Below are positions 1-11,650 of a stretch of DNA of 64,000 nucleotides, in pieces. The stretch spans positions 7,948,001 through 8,012,000 of the forward strand of contig NC_092251.1 in the NCBI RefSeq assembly GCF_036320965.1. Direction: 5' to 3'. Each line of letters opens with the position of its first letter. The first letter of the stretch is position 1. This DNA comes from Panulirus ornatus (Eukaryota; Arthropoda; Malacostraca; Decapoda; Palinuridae). A model generated the notes under the pieces. That model saw only the letters and a program-made list of their open reading frames with translations, was not told the DNA's origin and made no database searches. The translations under genes and the position numbers were made by a program.

Positions 1-685
1 TCACTATAATGTCCCTTACCGTCTGTCAAGCCACGAATTACCCATAACCTCGTTAGTCTCACAACCATCTAATGGTCCACCCACCTCGTTACGCCTGGTT
101 AAAGCCGGCCGTGGCCGAGGATTCTAATCGTCTCATCAGCATTCATATCAGCAGTTCGTGGTCAATGTTTCCGTGACGCTGGCATCAATTTGTGGTTGGG
201 TAGTTGGCCCACATCACATGGCGATAACGATCGCTCATTAGAATATCATGGCTAGAAATCCCCGTATGGATTCATGCCAAAGATTTCTGTGGGGGGGATT
301 TAATCAAGGATTTTTACCATCTTGGTGAGGGGATTTACCATAAGGGCTAAATATTAAGATTCTTTCTCTTTTCTATATCAGTCAAGATATAGACATCTCT
401 GTGCTGTCGTTTCTAGATATTCGTAGCATAAGAATACCTGCAAGGATGAGTATTTGGTAATGCACACGATATCCGAATATCGTGAATATTCTTTCTGAAT
501 CGTAATTGCTCAACCGAGATTAAACAAAGGTTAACTACCTTAAAGGGAGTTTTTCACTAGTCATGTTAAGCGAATGGAAAAGGAAAGTTCGTTAAGGAAA
601 AGACATAATTCCTCTACCTTAAGAGGTTATCATCTCTAGCAAAATAGTTACTGATGTAAGGCAACTGTGTTGGGTAATGACCTTA
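1..685. other. Unassigned single-copy-looking sequence
   Basis: I see no tandem repeat, convincing splice pair or long open frame here. Composition is moderately AT-rich and ordinary for the window. Confidence 0.5.
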
Positions 686-774
686 CCTGGTAAATACCCG
701 GTGAAGTCTTCGGGGGTCCTCAACCCCCACAACCCAGGCTGGGCCCAGGCTGCTGGACTGGGTCGTTGGTCGAC
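686..774 (+). repeat. Dispersed repeat B, copy 1
   Basis: It contains 'ggtgaagtcttcggg', 'ctgggcccaggctgctg' and 'gggtcgttggtcgacc', all shared with similar segments at 3262-3440 (plus strand) and 4375-4450 (minus strand). The three copies are diverged but collinear. The family may be a 3' end or a fragment of a larger transposon; I cannot classify it. This copy stops exactly where a 24-bp tandem array begins. Confidence 0.6.
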
Positions 775-1018
775 CTTAAACCAGCGCAGGATACAGACCT
801 TAAACCAGCGCTGCATATAGACCTTAAACCAGTGTTGGATGCAGACCTTAAACCAGTGTTGGACATAGACCTTAAACCAGTGCTGGATAGAAACTTAAAC
901 TAGTGGTGGATAGAAAATCTAAACTATTGTTGGATAGAGAACTTAAACCAATTTTAGATAGAAACTTAAACCAGTTTTGGTAAACTAAACAAGTGTTAGA
1001 TACAGAACTTAAACCAGA
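772..1018. repeat. 24-bp minisatellite, about 10 copies
   Basis: The unit begins 'gaccttaaaccagtgttgg'. The first four units are each 24 bp with few changes; later units shorten to 23 bp and diverge towards the 3' end. It directly adjoins dispersed repeat B. Confidence 0.9.
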
Positions 1019-1185
1019 GAAACGTATGTACAGTTTTCCCTTTACATCACCCATTCCTCCACCATCATCCCTATCCATATCCCCCTTCCAACCCTAACCC
1101 CGTCATCAGCATCCCCACGCACCCACATCCACGTCACTTCGACTCATGGCCAACATCTCTCATCAACCCCCAGGTAAGGATAACA

Positions 1186-1264
1186 GCGAGTGAGGAACAA
1201 TGGGTAAAAGGTGGGTGGTTGGCGAGGAGTGAGGAACAATGGGTAAATGGTGGGTGGTTGGCGG
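1186..1264. repeat. 39-bp direct duplication
   Basis: Two adjacent near-identical copies contain 'gagtgaggaacaatggg' and 'ggtgggtggttgg', offset by 39 bp (1188 and 1227). Confidence 0.85.
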
Positions 1265-2335
1265 TGGGGAAAGGCCCTCGGTGGAGAATGGCTTTCCCCC
1301 TAACACAACCTCGGCTTTATCATTTTCTTTTTCTAGGCCAGAGTTTACCCCCATATGATACTATGTTAGGATAGGATGGTCTGAGTCATACATGATCACT
1401 GTGAGCTGAACGTATGAGTTTCATATACATTTGGGTTAGGTAAAGACATGAGACCTCTATCCATAGCTGGTATTCAGCATACTCACAAACTAAGATGTTA
1501 TGATCAGCGATTCTTGATAACCGATCACTGTTAACATGTTATCTCACTGTTCACATGTTATTATATACGCAACTGAGAGAACTTAATGTTGGACGACCCG
1601 ACATGGCAGGCGGGGGCACCTGAGCCAAGAGGATGTTCAAAATGATAAGCTTTGAGTTGATGAAGTCAAGGGGATAGAGATTCACACACAGGAAACCAAA
1701 CATTGAATTAATCCCTCAGCATTTTCTCCTCGTCACCTGAGGGGGTGGAAAGGACAAGGTTAAACCTCTTGTTTCCTCCAGAGAAAACGTTTATGTCTTA
1801 AGTGTAAATGGAAACTGATGGCTGCTAAATAGCTCTCATTTTCATTACAAAAGTTCTGCTCTTTGCTACTTTAAACGTACATCGGTACATCACGTTTTTG
1901 ATGAGGAGTGCAATAATTTGTGTTGGAGAGAACTCCAAACCACAGGTCTTCTGCATCTTAGTAAAGTCTCTTATGAGGCAAACTTAAGTCGCTACAGAAA
2001 ACCCCAGTTACTGAAAACCTATTGAGGAAAAAACAGAATCAGATCATCCGTTACTGGGAATAATTTTTGTATCAGACGAGAATAACGGGTCAGAATGACT
2101 AACGTTTTTCTAACTTGAAATATGATTTTTTTTTTCGAGAAGTCTGTGAATTTCAAGCCTCTCCAGTTTACGTCAAAATTGACGTAGAGATAACTTCTGG
2201 CTGCATAGTAATTACCTGACTGTGTTGTAATTATGACCTATAATTACCTGCTCGAATGTGGGCGTTAAGCCATTCTGTGGAAAAGGGAAGAAAACATGCC
2301 CGCTGAACGGTCTTTGGGGCTAGGGCGGGCCTACT
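1265..2335. other. Unassigned sequence
   Basis: No gene, RNA gene or clear repeat seen. Short ORFs here have no supporting splice signals. Confidence 0.45.
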
Positions 2336-2920
2336 TTGGGTCTAGGACGGGCCTACTGGACGGTATCAAGGGACAGGACGGGCCTACTGGACGGTGTCAA
2401 GGGACAGGACGGGCCTACTGGACGGTATCAAGGGACAGGACGGGCCTACTGGACGGTATCAAGGGACAGGACGGGCCTACTGGATGGTATCAGGGGACAG
2501 GACGGGCCTACTGGATGGTCCTCAAGGGACAGGACGGACCTACTGGACGGTATGAAGGGACAGGACGGGTCTACTGGACGGTATCAAGGGACAGGACGGG
2601 CCTACTGGACGGTCTCAAGGGACAGGACGGGCCTACTGGACGGTATCAAGGGACAGGACGGGCCTACTGGAAGGTCTCAAGGGACAGGACGGGCCTACTG
2701 GACGGTATCAAGGGACAGGACGGGCCTACTGGACGGTATCAAGGGACAGGACGGGCCTACTGGACGGTATCAAGGGACAGGACGGGCCTACTGGACGGTA
2801 TCAGGGGACAGGACGGGCCTACTGGATGGTCCTCAAGGGACAGGACGGACCTACTGGACGGTATGAAGGGACAGGACGGGCCTACTGGACGGTATCAAGG
2901 GACAGGACGGGCCTAGTGGA
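2336..2920 (+). repeat. 31-bp minisatellite with 311-bp higher-order period
   Basis: About 19 units of 31 bp contain 'acgggcctactggacgg' and 'atcaagggacagg'. Because 31 is not a multiple of 3, each frame reads through all three phases of the unit, and none contains a stop; this produces ORFs of 206 and 176 aa (period 31 aa, GQDGPTGR/AYWTVSRDR pattern). A variant block carrying 'ggatggtcctcaag' occurs at about 2511 and again at about 2822, an offset of 311 bp, so a ten-unit block was duplicated. I read this as non-coding satellite DNA. Confidence 0.93.
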
Positions 2921-3060
2921 TCTACAGGTTAGGGATGTATCCAGCAGACGGTCTGAAGGAGAGGACAGGCTCACTGGACAGTCTGAAGGAGAGGAATGGG
3001 GCTACTAGACGGTATGAGAGGGAGGCTGGGTTCACTGGATGGTTTAAAGGAGAGACTTGA
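2921..3060. repeat. Degenerate tail of the 31-bp array
   Basis: Diverged units with 'cagacggtctgaaggagag' and 'ggacagtctgaaggagagg' continue the array with more substitutions and irregular spacing. Confidence 0.65.
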
Positions 3061-3261
3061 GGACAACGATGATACAGACTACAGACAAAGACGAGATCTC
3101 TACAACAGTACAAACATGGAACGCCCTTGGTTCTCTCGAGGCCTCTGAGCACTCTGGGAGGCTCCATTTATTCATCTATGTACACAATGAACAATGTTTA
3201 ACTTCGTTTAGTAAACCTTTCAAAAAAAAAAAACTAAAAGATACGATATACATACACGCCC

Positions 3262-3440
3262 CAAGTCTGGTGAATACCTGGTGAAATCTTCGATGGTCTT
3301 CTTCATCCTCTCAGAATGGGATGGTCCTAGGCTGCTACAGACTGGGTCTTTGGTCGACCAGGCTCTCCAAAACCGCAACCCTCAGACCTACATAGCCCCC
3401 ATAGCCAGGCTGGCCTGGTACACTTTGTGGGTACTTGTCC
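3262..3440 (+). repeat. Dispersed repeat B, copy 2 (longest)
   Basis: It shares 'acctggtgaaatcttcg', 'ctaggctgctacagactgg' and 'gtctttggtcgaccagg' with copy 1 and extends further downstream. Preceding A-rich sequence (3221-3237) could be a neighbouring insertion edge. Confidence 0.55.
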
Positions 3441-4374
3441 ACTGCACTTCCAGCCTCCTTTACTGTGTATCCCAGGTTGGTTTCGGGATGCAGGGAGTAT
3501 ATATAAATTTCACCAAAGTCACCTTCTTAAAAAAAATCACCCTCATCCATCAAAACTATTACACCTTACACCCATACACACTTCAACCTTCTCTTCCATT
3601 CCAAACTACCCCTCCCACCTCTCCCACCACTCCTTCCCGTCCCTTAACCACCCTATAAAAAAGGGAGAAACGGGACAGCCGGAGAATGTAAACGGAGGAA
3701 CTTCGCGTTCCTGTGGGGTAGCTGGGGAAGGGGCGTTGTTCCAGCTCGAGGTTAGGCGGATCTATGGTTGAGTCCCTGGCTTACAGGTCCAGTATGCAGG
3801 ATGATGTACCACCGCACGTGAATACTGGCGGACGCAACATACGAAAAAAAAAATATTAAGAATATCAAAAACTCTATTTGGGAGACACTGTATTCCCTCC
3901 AATGTATAATCAGGTATACATAATGTATGGCAGATGAATTACGGTGGTATAGGAATGCTGGCTTCACTATAGCATGGTGACTATATCAGCGAAAACTTTA
4001 TATGAATATTAGTCACCTAATTGTGGTTAGTGCGTTCATTTATATACGAATCATCTCTACCGACTGCGGGCTTCAAGGCTGCGCTACAACCAGTAGCAGG
4101 GAAAGGATGGACTTATTTGCGGTGAAAAGTTAGGTCTACAATGAGAACGTACTCCAGCGATAATCGCTGAGGAGGGCCTTTCACTCGTGGCGTAACCACA
4201 AACCCGATAACGCCAACGGGGGCGTACGTAACACCAACGGTGGCGTACATACAACGTATCATTTAAGAAACACTCATCCTGTAGTCTATTTAGTAGGCCT
4301 AAATGGTAGACACAGCCTCAAAACACCGTATATTTGACGAGTTCTATGTGGCAGTTATGTCTAGGGAGTGGATA
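3441..4374. other. Unassigned sequence with a 21-bp duplication
   Basis: Nothing gene-like is convincing. At 4209-4250 a 21-bp unit containing 'ccaacgggggcgtac' is present twice in tandem. Confidence 0.5.
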
Positions 4375-4450
4375 CGTAATGTTGGGCTGTAGAGCAGCCT
4401 GGGCCCAGCCCGGGCTGTGGAAGGGGGTGAAGATCCCCCGATAGAATTCC
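4375..4450 (-). repeat. Dispersed repeat B, copy 3
   Basis: Read on the minus strand it contains 'gatcttcaccccc' followed by 'gggctgggcccaggctgct', matching copy 1 in order and spacing. Confidence 0.55.
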
Positions 4451-4854
4451 CAAGATAAACACAACATCCACACGTAAATGGGATGCTACAGACGCTTCTA
4501 TGGTCTCGCGTGACCTTATGCGTTCGGGGCCGATCCCATTCGCAACGCTGAGCGGGACAACATCTCACCCATATACAGCGGGAGGGCGGGATCTTAGACA
4601 CTCAGGGCGGGAAGACATTACCCTAAAACGTGAGGGAAGACTGACTCCAGACCTATATGGCAGATGAGAGAGGAGGAAGCCTCTATAGTAATAAGGGAGA
4701 GTCCTAGACGGCGCAGGTAGGGGGAGGAGGGACAGCTCCCTATATGGTGTAGGACATCCAATCTCACATCTCGTTCCTCTTTAAGCAAAAGGACTTGACG
4801 TTACATGTGCGGTCCCAGTGAGAACACTGCGGCGGTAGCGCGAGAGGAGGAGCC

Positions 4855-4870
4855 TTATAAGGCGACGTCA
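4855..4870 (+). promoter_or_regulatory. Possible TATA box with CRE half-site
   Basis: TTATAA at 4855-4860 is followed by GACGTCA at 4864-4870 in a GC-richer patch. No initiator lies about 30 bp downstream and no exon follows, so this is weak. Confidence 0.15.
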
Positions 4871-5930
4871 CTAGTTAGCTGCCGACTCTAGCAAGACTTA
4901 CAACTATTCTCTACACAAATCTAGTTATCCATGAGCTCCCTGGAGTTAATCCTTCCACTATGAGGTACACAAAACGTTCGTGATATAAAAAGATCAACAA
5001 AAAATCATATATTTTCACGAATTTCGTCACATGAGACCAAACCATAAGGAGATGCGATGAATGAGCCCAAATCCTCTTATCTTTCCATTAATCAGGAGAC
5101 TCGTAGGGCGGGAGGTGGAGTGAGAGAATCAGACGGGCTGTCCAGTTGGGCTGGAGTAACAGGGGTACTCCAGCCCTCACCTTCCCCAGGCGGCGAGGTG
5201 TCTGCATGACCTTCGATTCCCCATGATATACTGAAGGTATCTTAGCTGTTCTGTACACTGGAGTCAGTGGTAAATTATCTTTGGTTACTGAAATAACTTA
5301 TCTCTTTGAATATTGATATGATAGCTATAAATCATGTGTAACAATCACCTTTATAAACTGTTGGTATAATTCGTACCTATATCAAGATGGGGAACAAGGA
5401 GCTAACTATCCCCCACTACTGTATTATCACTTTCCAGAGGAAGGAACATAGAATGGAGCCAGGTGAGGAGGTTTTCCTCTAAGGCTCGGTCATCTGTTTC
5501 AGAAGCTAACTCGTAGAGGTGGGAAATGACGAATAATGTATCAAAAAAGATAAGATGAGTCAAGACAGACGTATCTTTGTGGGTATCTATTTACTGTGTT
5601 ATATAGGCATCTCCCACCAGAGGGTTAGACTTGAGTCAGACACTCCATTGTGACCTGACACTGACGTCTTAGACCACTATACAATATTCACTCACATCAC
5701 TTGACACTAGTCAGGTCCATCACGAATCACAGTTTGGTATATCATCCACTCAAGTATCCTCCTTCCCATCCTCAGTTTACCATGAAAGGACTACTGGGAA
5801 AGTATATAATATTGGTATCTATCGTCCAGCTAGATATCCATAGTGTCATTTGAAACCAGGTGATGGCAGACACAGCGAAGACGATGTATGTAAACTGTGA
5901 GTTAACATTCCTCACATCACTCGTCATCAG
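4871..5930. other. Unassigned sequence
   Basis: No repeat array or strong exon signal recognised. Confidence 0.45.
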
Positions 5931-6154
5931 TGATCACTGGCCGGTCTGCCTCGTTCTCTGATCTGCTATGGAATGATTCTCGCGAGGTACTGACGACGTC
6001 CTCTACGAAGACATTCCTCCTGACGAAGGGGACCAGTATCAGTGAGGACACCAACGGTAACAGTCCTGTGTTCACCTCAGATGCCGATAGAGCACCGCCA
6101 CTAGAGCAACGCCAGCCAGCACCCTCCAAGATTTTTATGATCCCCTCTTTCTGA
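5931..6154 (+). CDS. Weak terminal-exon candidate
   Basis: A moderate acceptor ending 'actcgtcatcag' is followed by 2 nt and an open frame of 73 codons to a TGA. The predicted peptide is Ser/Thr/Asp/Glu-rich and polar (it includes GTSISEDTNGNSP). No conserved domain is recognised. The opposite strand is also open (127 aa), which weakens the case. No nearby polyadenylation signal was found. Confidence 0.15.
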
Positions 6155-6740
6155 CGAAAACTGAAAAGAATCCGGCACCATTTACCCAACTTAATGCTAT
6201 AATTCCTGTACAATGATCGCCTCAAACTCCCCGAAGATATCACAAACACGCACGATATACATTTCAATACAACTCCTTTAGTAACGTGTTTCATATACAT
6301 CTAAAATCATTCAGTGCTCCTCCTGCCATTCAATACTCCTCACAGAGCCAGACACCAGTCCAGGACATACTATTCCCTCACGCTCATCGACCGCGAGCCA
6401 TCCAACTGCGCCAACAAACGACCCATAAAGGGGAATTGAAGCCAATTTCATCTTCCAGGTGAGGCATTAGGGGAAGGTTTAGGGCTACAGTGACTGAGCA
6501 GAGGACGTGTCAGGCTTAACCTACATCCTGTTAACCAGCGTGACTGTGACGAGGTAACAGTGACTTAAAAAACACAGAGGGTGAGGTAAAAGCACTGTCT
6601 TTAGCACTATCTATCGCTCTTTACATCCATCCACTCACCTATGAGCTACCAATCATAACCATGATGGATAGTTAAGTTGAGGAGCTACGAGTCAGAGACG
6701 CACGAAGGGGTAACTTCCAGAGGTCGTGCTAGAGGGCGCG
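6155..6740. other. Unassigned sequence
   Basis: No gene seen. A minus-strand donor-like 'ataggtgagt' near 6642 is preceded by an interval with stops in all frames. Confidence 0.4.
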
Positions 6741-7140
6741 GGTCGCCAAGTGAGACAGGATGATGTGGGTCGCCAAGTGAGACAGGATGATGTGGGTCGC
6801 CAAGTGAGACAGGATGATGTAGGTCGCCAAGTGAGACAGGATGATGTGGGTCGTCAAGTGAGACAGGATGATGTGGGTCGTCAAGTGAAACAGGATGATG
6901 TGGGTCGTCAAGTGAGACAGGATGATGTGGGTCGTCAAGTGAGACAGGATGATGTGGGTCGCCAAGTGAGACAGGATGATGTGGGTCGCCAAGTGAGACA
7001 GGATGATGTGGGTCGCCAAGTGAGACAGGATGATGTGGGTCGTCAAGTGAGACAGGATGATGTGGGTCGCCAAGTGAGACAGGATGATGTGGGTCGTCAA
7101 GTGAGACAGGATGATGTGGGTCACCAAGTGAGACAGGTTG
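6741..7140. repeat. 27-bp minisatellite, 15 copies
   Basis: The unit contains 'ggtcgccaagtgagacagg' plus 'atgatgtg'. Two main variants differ at one base (GGTCGCC versus GGTCGTC). By eye the order is C C C C T T T T C C C T C T, then a final variant with 'ggtcacc'. Since 27 is a multiple of 3, both strands carry in-frame 9-aa repeats (GRQVRQDDV on plus; HPVSLGDPH and LSHLTTHII on minus), explaining ORFs of 151-188 aa. No flanking evidence suggests coding. Confidence 0.95.
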
Positions 7141-7734
7141 ATCATTGGCGGCAGGTAATCGTCTCTTGTACATGTACATAATCCTGTCACCACCTGACGT
7201 CCCCACCCACCACAGCTACTCTCACGGCTACCCAGGGGTTGTGTGGTTGACATTACTTTCACACGAATACAAGCAACGGCTTCTGAATGAGACACGAATC
7301 GTGATTGAGAGGTACTTGAATCAGGATAGAATGAGAAACGTCGTCTGACTGAGAGTAGTAGTAGAAGAATGAGAGGATGAGAAATAGTTTAAGTGCTTGT
7401 TGGTCAGTTACAATCTATATATCGTCCTTGTTTCCACCCTTGCCTTTCCACTTGGATAACCCCCTCTCCTTCCATTTCTTCCTTATACATGAGGTCTTCA
7501 CTTCTGTGTCTTGCCTCCTATTCACCGATATTTGTAGAATTCTATGCAGTCAGGTTAGTCTCTTGTGTCCTGTGATGTCTTGCCCTAGCCATAGCATGTG
7601 GTGTGGTATGTAAAATGACGAAACTGTTTAAGTTTCCTCAGTGAAGCCTCTCTTACTTATCATTCGCGCATCAGGCATCCATCCTCAACTGCTGATTTCC
7701 ACCCTCCTTACCCTCACATTTCTACCCAACTGTT

Positions 7735-7738
<4 letters not shown>
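7141..7738. other. Unassigned sequence
   Basis: No repeat array or convincing gene signal. Confidence 0.4.

Positions 7739-7791
<53 letters not shown>
7739..7791. repeat. Compound microsatellite (CT)n(CA)n
   Basis: An uninterrupted CT tract switches directly to CA near 7773. Confidence 0.98.
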
Positions 7792-7793
<2 letters not shown>

Positions 7794-8331
7794 CCTCTCG
7801 CTTTCTAGTGTCCTGCTTTCACTTTCCTCATACCATCTCTGCCACTGCCTGTCCTCACTCTACTTGCTCTAATCCCCACGTCATCTATATATTTTCACAG
7901 CCTTCACCTCCTTCTCGATCCTCATAACCATGATCTTCCCAACGTCTTCACAACCCTGACCTTATCATCTATCTTCACAACCGCGATCCTACCACCTGTT
8001 TCCCCCACATGACCTCATAATCCGCCTTTGAACCCTAACCTCACATCCCTGGCACCGAGGAATTCAGAGCCAAATTTCTTCAGGTTCCTCTGAAAATTCC
8101 TCATGGCTCTCCCGTTTCAATTCCTCACGTTCCTGAGTTCTCATAACACCTATAATACTACTTACTCACATCTCTTCTCATGTGTTTCCCTCACAATCCT
8201 CTTTCTCTCAATACCTACCACTATAGATCCATCGCTACTCTTTGGCCTCCCTCACTCCTCGACCACCTCCTCCCATTTTACCTCATCTTCACCCAACCTC
8301 CCACTCCTTCTGCCCTTCCTCCTCCCAGCAG
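7792..8331. other. Pyrimidine-rich stretch
   Basis: C- and T-rich plus strand with many cctc and ttct runs, ending in an acceptor-like 'cctcctcccagcag'. It could be the end of an intron or decayed CT repeat. Confidence 0.45.
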
Positions 8332-8430
8332 AACGAGTCATTACCACTACCCGCTGTGGCAGGTCTCACCCCGACGATGGTCCACAGCACAGCGGGGCTC
8401 AGCAGTGACAAAGGACCCCCACCCTGCTAG
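8332..8430 (+). CDS. Weak terminal-exon candidate
   Basis: After the acceptor 'cttcctcctcccagcag' there is an open frame of 32 codons ending in TAG, with a peptide containing LPAVAGLTPTMVHSTAG. Length is within chance expectation and no domain is recognised. Support is the long polypyrimidine tract only. Confidence 0.15.
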   Translation, partial: NESLPLPAVAGLTPTMVHSTAGLSSDKGPPPC

Positions 8431-8455
8431 AGACCATGACCCTTCCCTCTCTCCT

Positions 8456-8525
8456 CCCCATACCTCCGGAGGGCCCCTTACACCTCGCATCCCCATACCT
8501 CCGGAGGGCCCCTGACACGTCGTAC
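8456..8525. repeat. 35-bp direct duplication
   Basis: 'ccccatacctccggagggc' begins at 8456 and again at 8491. Each copy contains the palindrome CCTCCGGAGG. Confidence 0.85.
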
Positions 8526-8754
8526 CCCCAGAGAGACTCTCCCCGACTCCACGGGAACTATTAATGTTCTTTTGTCGAGGGCGAGTGATAAATTGTTTCC
8601 CCAGTCGTGTCCCATCGCTCTATACACGAGGAAAGTGATTCGATTTAACCATTTGGGGTTAAGAAACACAGTGACTTGACGGAATTTTTTTTTAAGGCCC
8701 TATTTTCTTTGTAGGTCGATGAGCGACCTGACACATATTTCAATTGTCGTTTTT

Positions 8755-8758
<4 letters not shown>

Positions 8759-8799
<41 letters not shown>
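8759..8799. repeat. (TG)n microsatellite
   Basis: Perfect TG tract of about 20 units. Confidence 0.98.
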
Positions 8800-8800
<1 letters not shown>

Positions 8801-10431
8801 GCCCGGGTAGCACGGCAGACTGTGGAGTTATCACTTTGTTCATCGTCGTCATCGCCCGTTCATCGTCGAGGTCACATTTCTGGTCATAACTTGAAAAAAA
8901 AGAAAACATAGATCAGATGCCCACGAAACCTTATATATTTGCTCACCAGACTCTATAACACGGAAGGTCCTAAGGCTCACAATTATACTCATAAGGCCAC
9001 TTTGAATTAAGTTTGACCTGGGACTTATCCACACTCATACCTTGAAGATTCGGCCCAGCTCATAAGGGTAAGGTATCAGGCAATCCCACCGTACACTGTA
9101 TACATCAGGTGTTTCCCAACATCGAAATAAATAAATGGCATCAGATCCATAACTACGGATCGGATCACGCCTGAGTTATGCCACTTATAGAAAAGCTTCA
9201 GCCTCGAACTTAAACCTGGCTCATAACGATAAGAAAGTTCCACAGCTCGAACTTAACTTGGCTCTTAAAGATAGGAAAGTTCCACCTTTGGACGTGGAAC
9301 TTCGTACAGATGTTTTTGATATCTTCCGATCAATATTTTCACCGATTCTTAATTCATTTTCAATAACTCACGTACTGCAGGCAACACAAGTGTTCCACGT
9401 AACACCTTACTTTTCTCTTTTGTTTTACTGCCGCCGTGGCTTGAGTTGCACAAAGGCTTGTCCCTCCTCCCTCTTTTCGGTCTTGACTGTTTATCCTTTT
9501 CCTTTTTCAGTGAGTCTTTTCATTACGTAGACATAAAACATAAAGACATGGAGACCATATAATGTACCTGCTCCATCCAGCGTTTATATACGCACCTCAG
9601 AATCATTCAATTAACAGAAATTCCCTCAAAAAAACATATATATCCCTCTGTGTATCAAGTTCCAAGCTCAACAACCCTACCAATTCCATTCCTCCTCACT
9701 GGCTAAGAACGCCCTTGATACGGCGCTGGTCGAAATCACGGCGTCATGGCCAGAAATAAGGACCCGGACGATGGAAGTGGGACATTACCAGATTACTGTA
9801 ATTATGGGGTTCTTCTGGGAGGTTGCTCGTCCCTCCTCTGATCTTTGGCAGAAAAGAGCGAGTTTCCTGGGGGTTGTTGGGATCCTTAAGAGGATAATTA
9901 TAACCCACAGGAGCCTTAAGGTCGATTGTCCACATGGCGTTACGTATCTGGATGAAGTTAACTGACGTTGGGACTGGTACCGTACTGCGTCGAACGATCA
10001 GGCCTGGACAATCTCTGGGCGGAGTTATTATGGCCTGCGGTCGCCTCTAATCTACAATCATTCCTCAAGTCTGACTATTAATTGGAGAGGAGATAACCCA
10101 AATGAAGCGACCTTGTCGGCCTCACTTGTGGAGCATCGGCTGGAGTCTATGGCCTCCACCGTTTCATATGCTTGAGGGAACGAGAGCTCCACCTTATTCT
10201 TCCTGAAGAAGGTCCACCATCCTCTCCTGAAGGAGGGAACTAAGGTTCAACCACAGGTTCTTGACGAGATGACACAAACCCCGAGGGCAAAGAGTAGAGT
10301 TCGATCGTCTATACTGAAGGAACAGTTTTAGAATTTATCATACACTCTGAAGGGGAGGAACCGAAAGTCTTCCATATAAAATCATAAGGAAACTCAAAAT
10401 CTGTGATACAAGTTAAGGAAATAAGGCTCAG

Positions 10432-10432
<1 letters not shown>
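8800..10432. other. Unassigned sequence
   Basis: About 1.6 kb with no array, no convincing exon and no RNA gene recognised. Short similar words near 9190-9290 ('cgaacttaa...ggctc') hint at an old small duplication. Confidence 0.4.

Positions 10433-10489
<57 letters not shown>
10433..10489. repeat. (CA)n microsatellite
   Basis: Perfect CA tract of about 28 units. Confidence 0.98.
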
Positions 10490-10491
<2 letters not shown>

Positions 10492-10847
10492 GCTTGGACA
10501 ATACATAATAAGAATCGACAGGACAAGACTGCAGAACGTGGATTATGTACGTCATATGCAACTCGAAGTAGTAAAGCAGACGGTTGTAGGACCCAACCCA
10601 ACAGCTCCTGACGGAACGAAACTCGACTAATAGAATATCTTCCTTTAAAACCTCGAAAGGGGATGGATCTTCGACTCCACTTCCAAACTCAAATTCCTAC
10701 CTTGAACCAGAATAGCCCCCAATAAGCTCTTTTCTTTTTTTATCTTTTTTTTATCTTGAGAGGGATCTTTGCCCCCCTTTATAGCCGACGACAGGCCATT
10801 TCGGCCTCCCGGTATCCTGATGTATGTCTTATCTTTCCTCTCCAAAG

Positions 10848-11024
10848 ATTAATTGGTGAGTGGATAATGATCATGTGGGACGGCATCAAACGGACTGTCG
10901 GTAACGGAGGCGAAGAAGAGGGGTTGGTTGACCGGATGGTCCTGTACAGGGTCAGGGGTGACGGGTGGGTGCGGAGGCGGGTCCGACTGATCAAGCTCCC
11001 AGGGTCTGGGGTTCCGGGGTGGAG
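10848..11024 (+). CDS. Internal exon candidate, 177 nt
   Basis: A good acceptor ('atctttcctctccaaag') and a consensus donor (GAG|GTAAGT at 11022-11030) flank 177 nt with one fully open frame: 1 nt, 58 codons, 2 nt (a symmetric phase). The peptide is basic and Gly/Arg-rich (for example RVRGDGWVRRRVRLIKLPG). The antisense frame is also open, and no domain is recognised. Its outgoing phase fits the candidate at 15119-15227 but not the one at 13349-13462. Confidence 0.25.
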
Positions 11025-11612
11025 GTAAGTCGACTGGGAGAGGGGTATGTCATGGGTTCCGGCAGAGAGGTGAGATAAGGTCGATGGACTTGCCATACTC
11101 AAGTCAACGCTGAGACGAGACTCATCAGATTCTCGATGATTCAGAGACAGCGTGTCTTTGTTCTCACTGAAGTAGCGAGTTCTTTATTCATACCTTTTCA
11201 TCTATTTATCCTAACCTTTACCCAATAACCATAGGTCTTATCAATACCAGTAAATGTCCTCATAAACTACGCCACTGACGCAGTTTCTAGTCGTCAACAT
11301 AGACTCACAACCTCCATGCCAAGTCCTACAGACAACAACACCATCCTCTGATCTCTACACCAGACCCGACCATGTACCAATCCCTTGACCTCTCCAGACT
11401 CACGTAATCCCACAGAGAATCCCATTGTGTGCCCTATCCCTTCTCTTATTCACTTATGCCTCCCCTCCATCCCTCCCACTTAATCACAACTCGTCCATCA
11501 CTCCGGCTGTGCGATGATCACCTGTGAATACCGGGTGGAAGATGAGTCTTTCACGAATGCATTTTTTTTCGTCTTCCTTTCCTTTCACGAGCGCACTTCA
11601 CCCCTCTTCCCC

Positions 11613-11614
<2 letters not shown>
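11025..11614. other. Unassigned sequence
   Basis: No array or gene signal recognised. Confidence 0.4.

Positions 11615-11649
<35 letters not shown>
11615..11649. repeat. (GT)n microsatellite
   Basis: Perfect GT tract of about 17 units. Confidence 0.97.

Positions 11650-11650
<1 letters not shown>

Noticed and set aside
2296..2916. 206-aa collagen-like GQDGPTGR ORF
   Set aside because: It arises from a 31-bp unit cycling through all frames; a second overlapping frame gives the same peptide. This is satellite DNA, not collagen.
5930..6300. 127-aa minus-strand ORF
   Set aside because: It overlaps the weak plus-strand candidate, lacks splice signals and has no recognisable domain.
6685..7295. 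9-aa repeat proteins on both strands (151-188 aa)
   Set aside because: All derive from one 27-bp unit that lacks stops in several frames on both strands.
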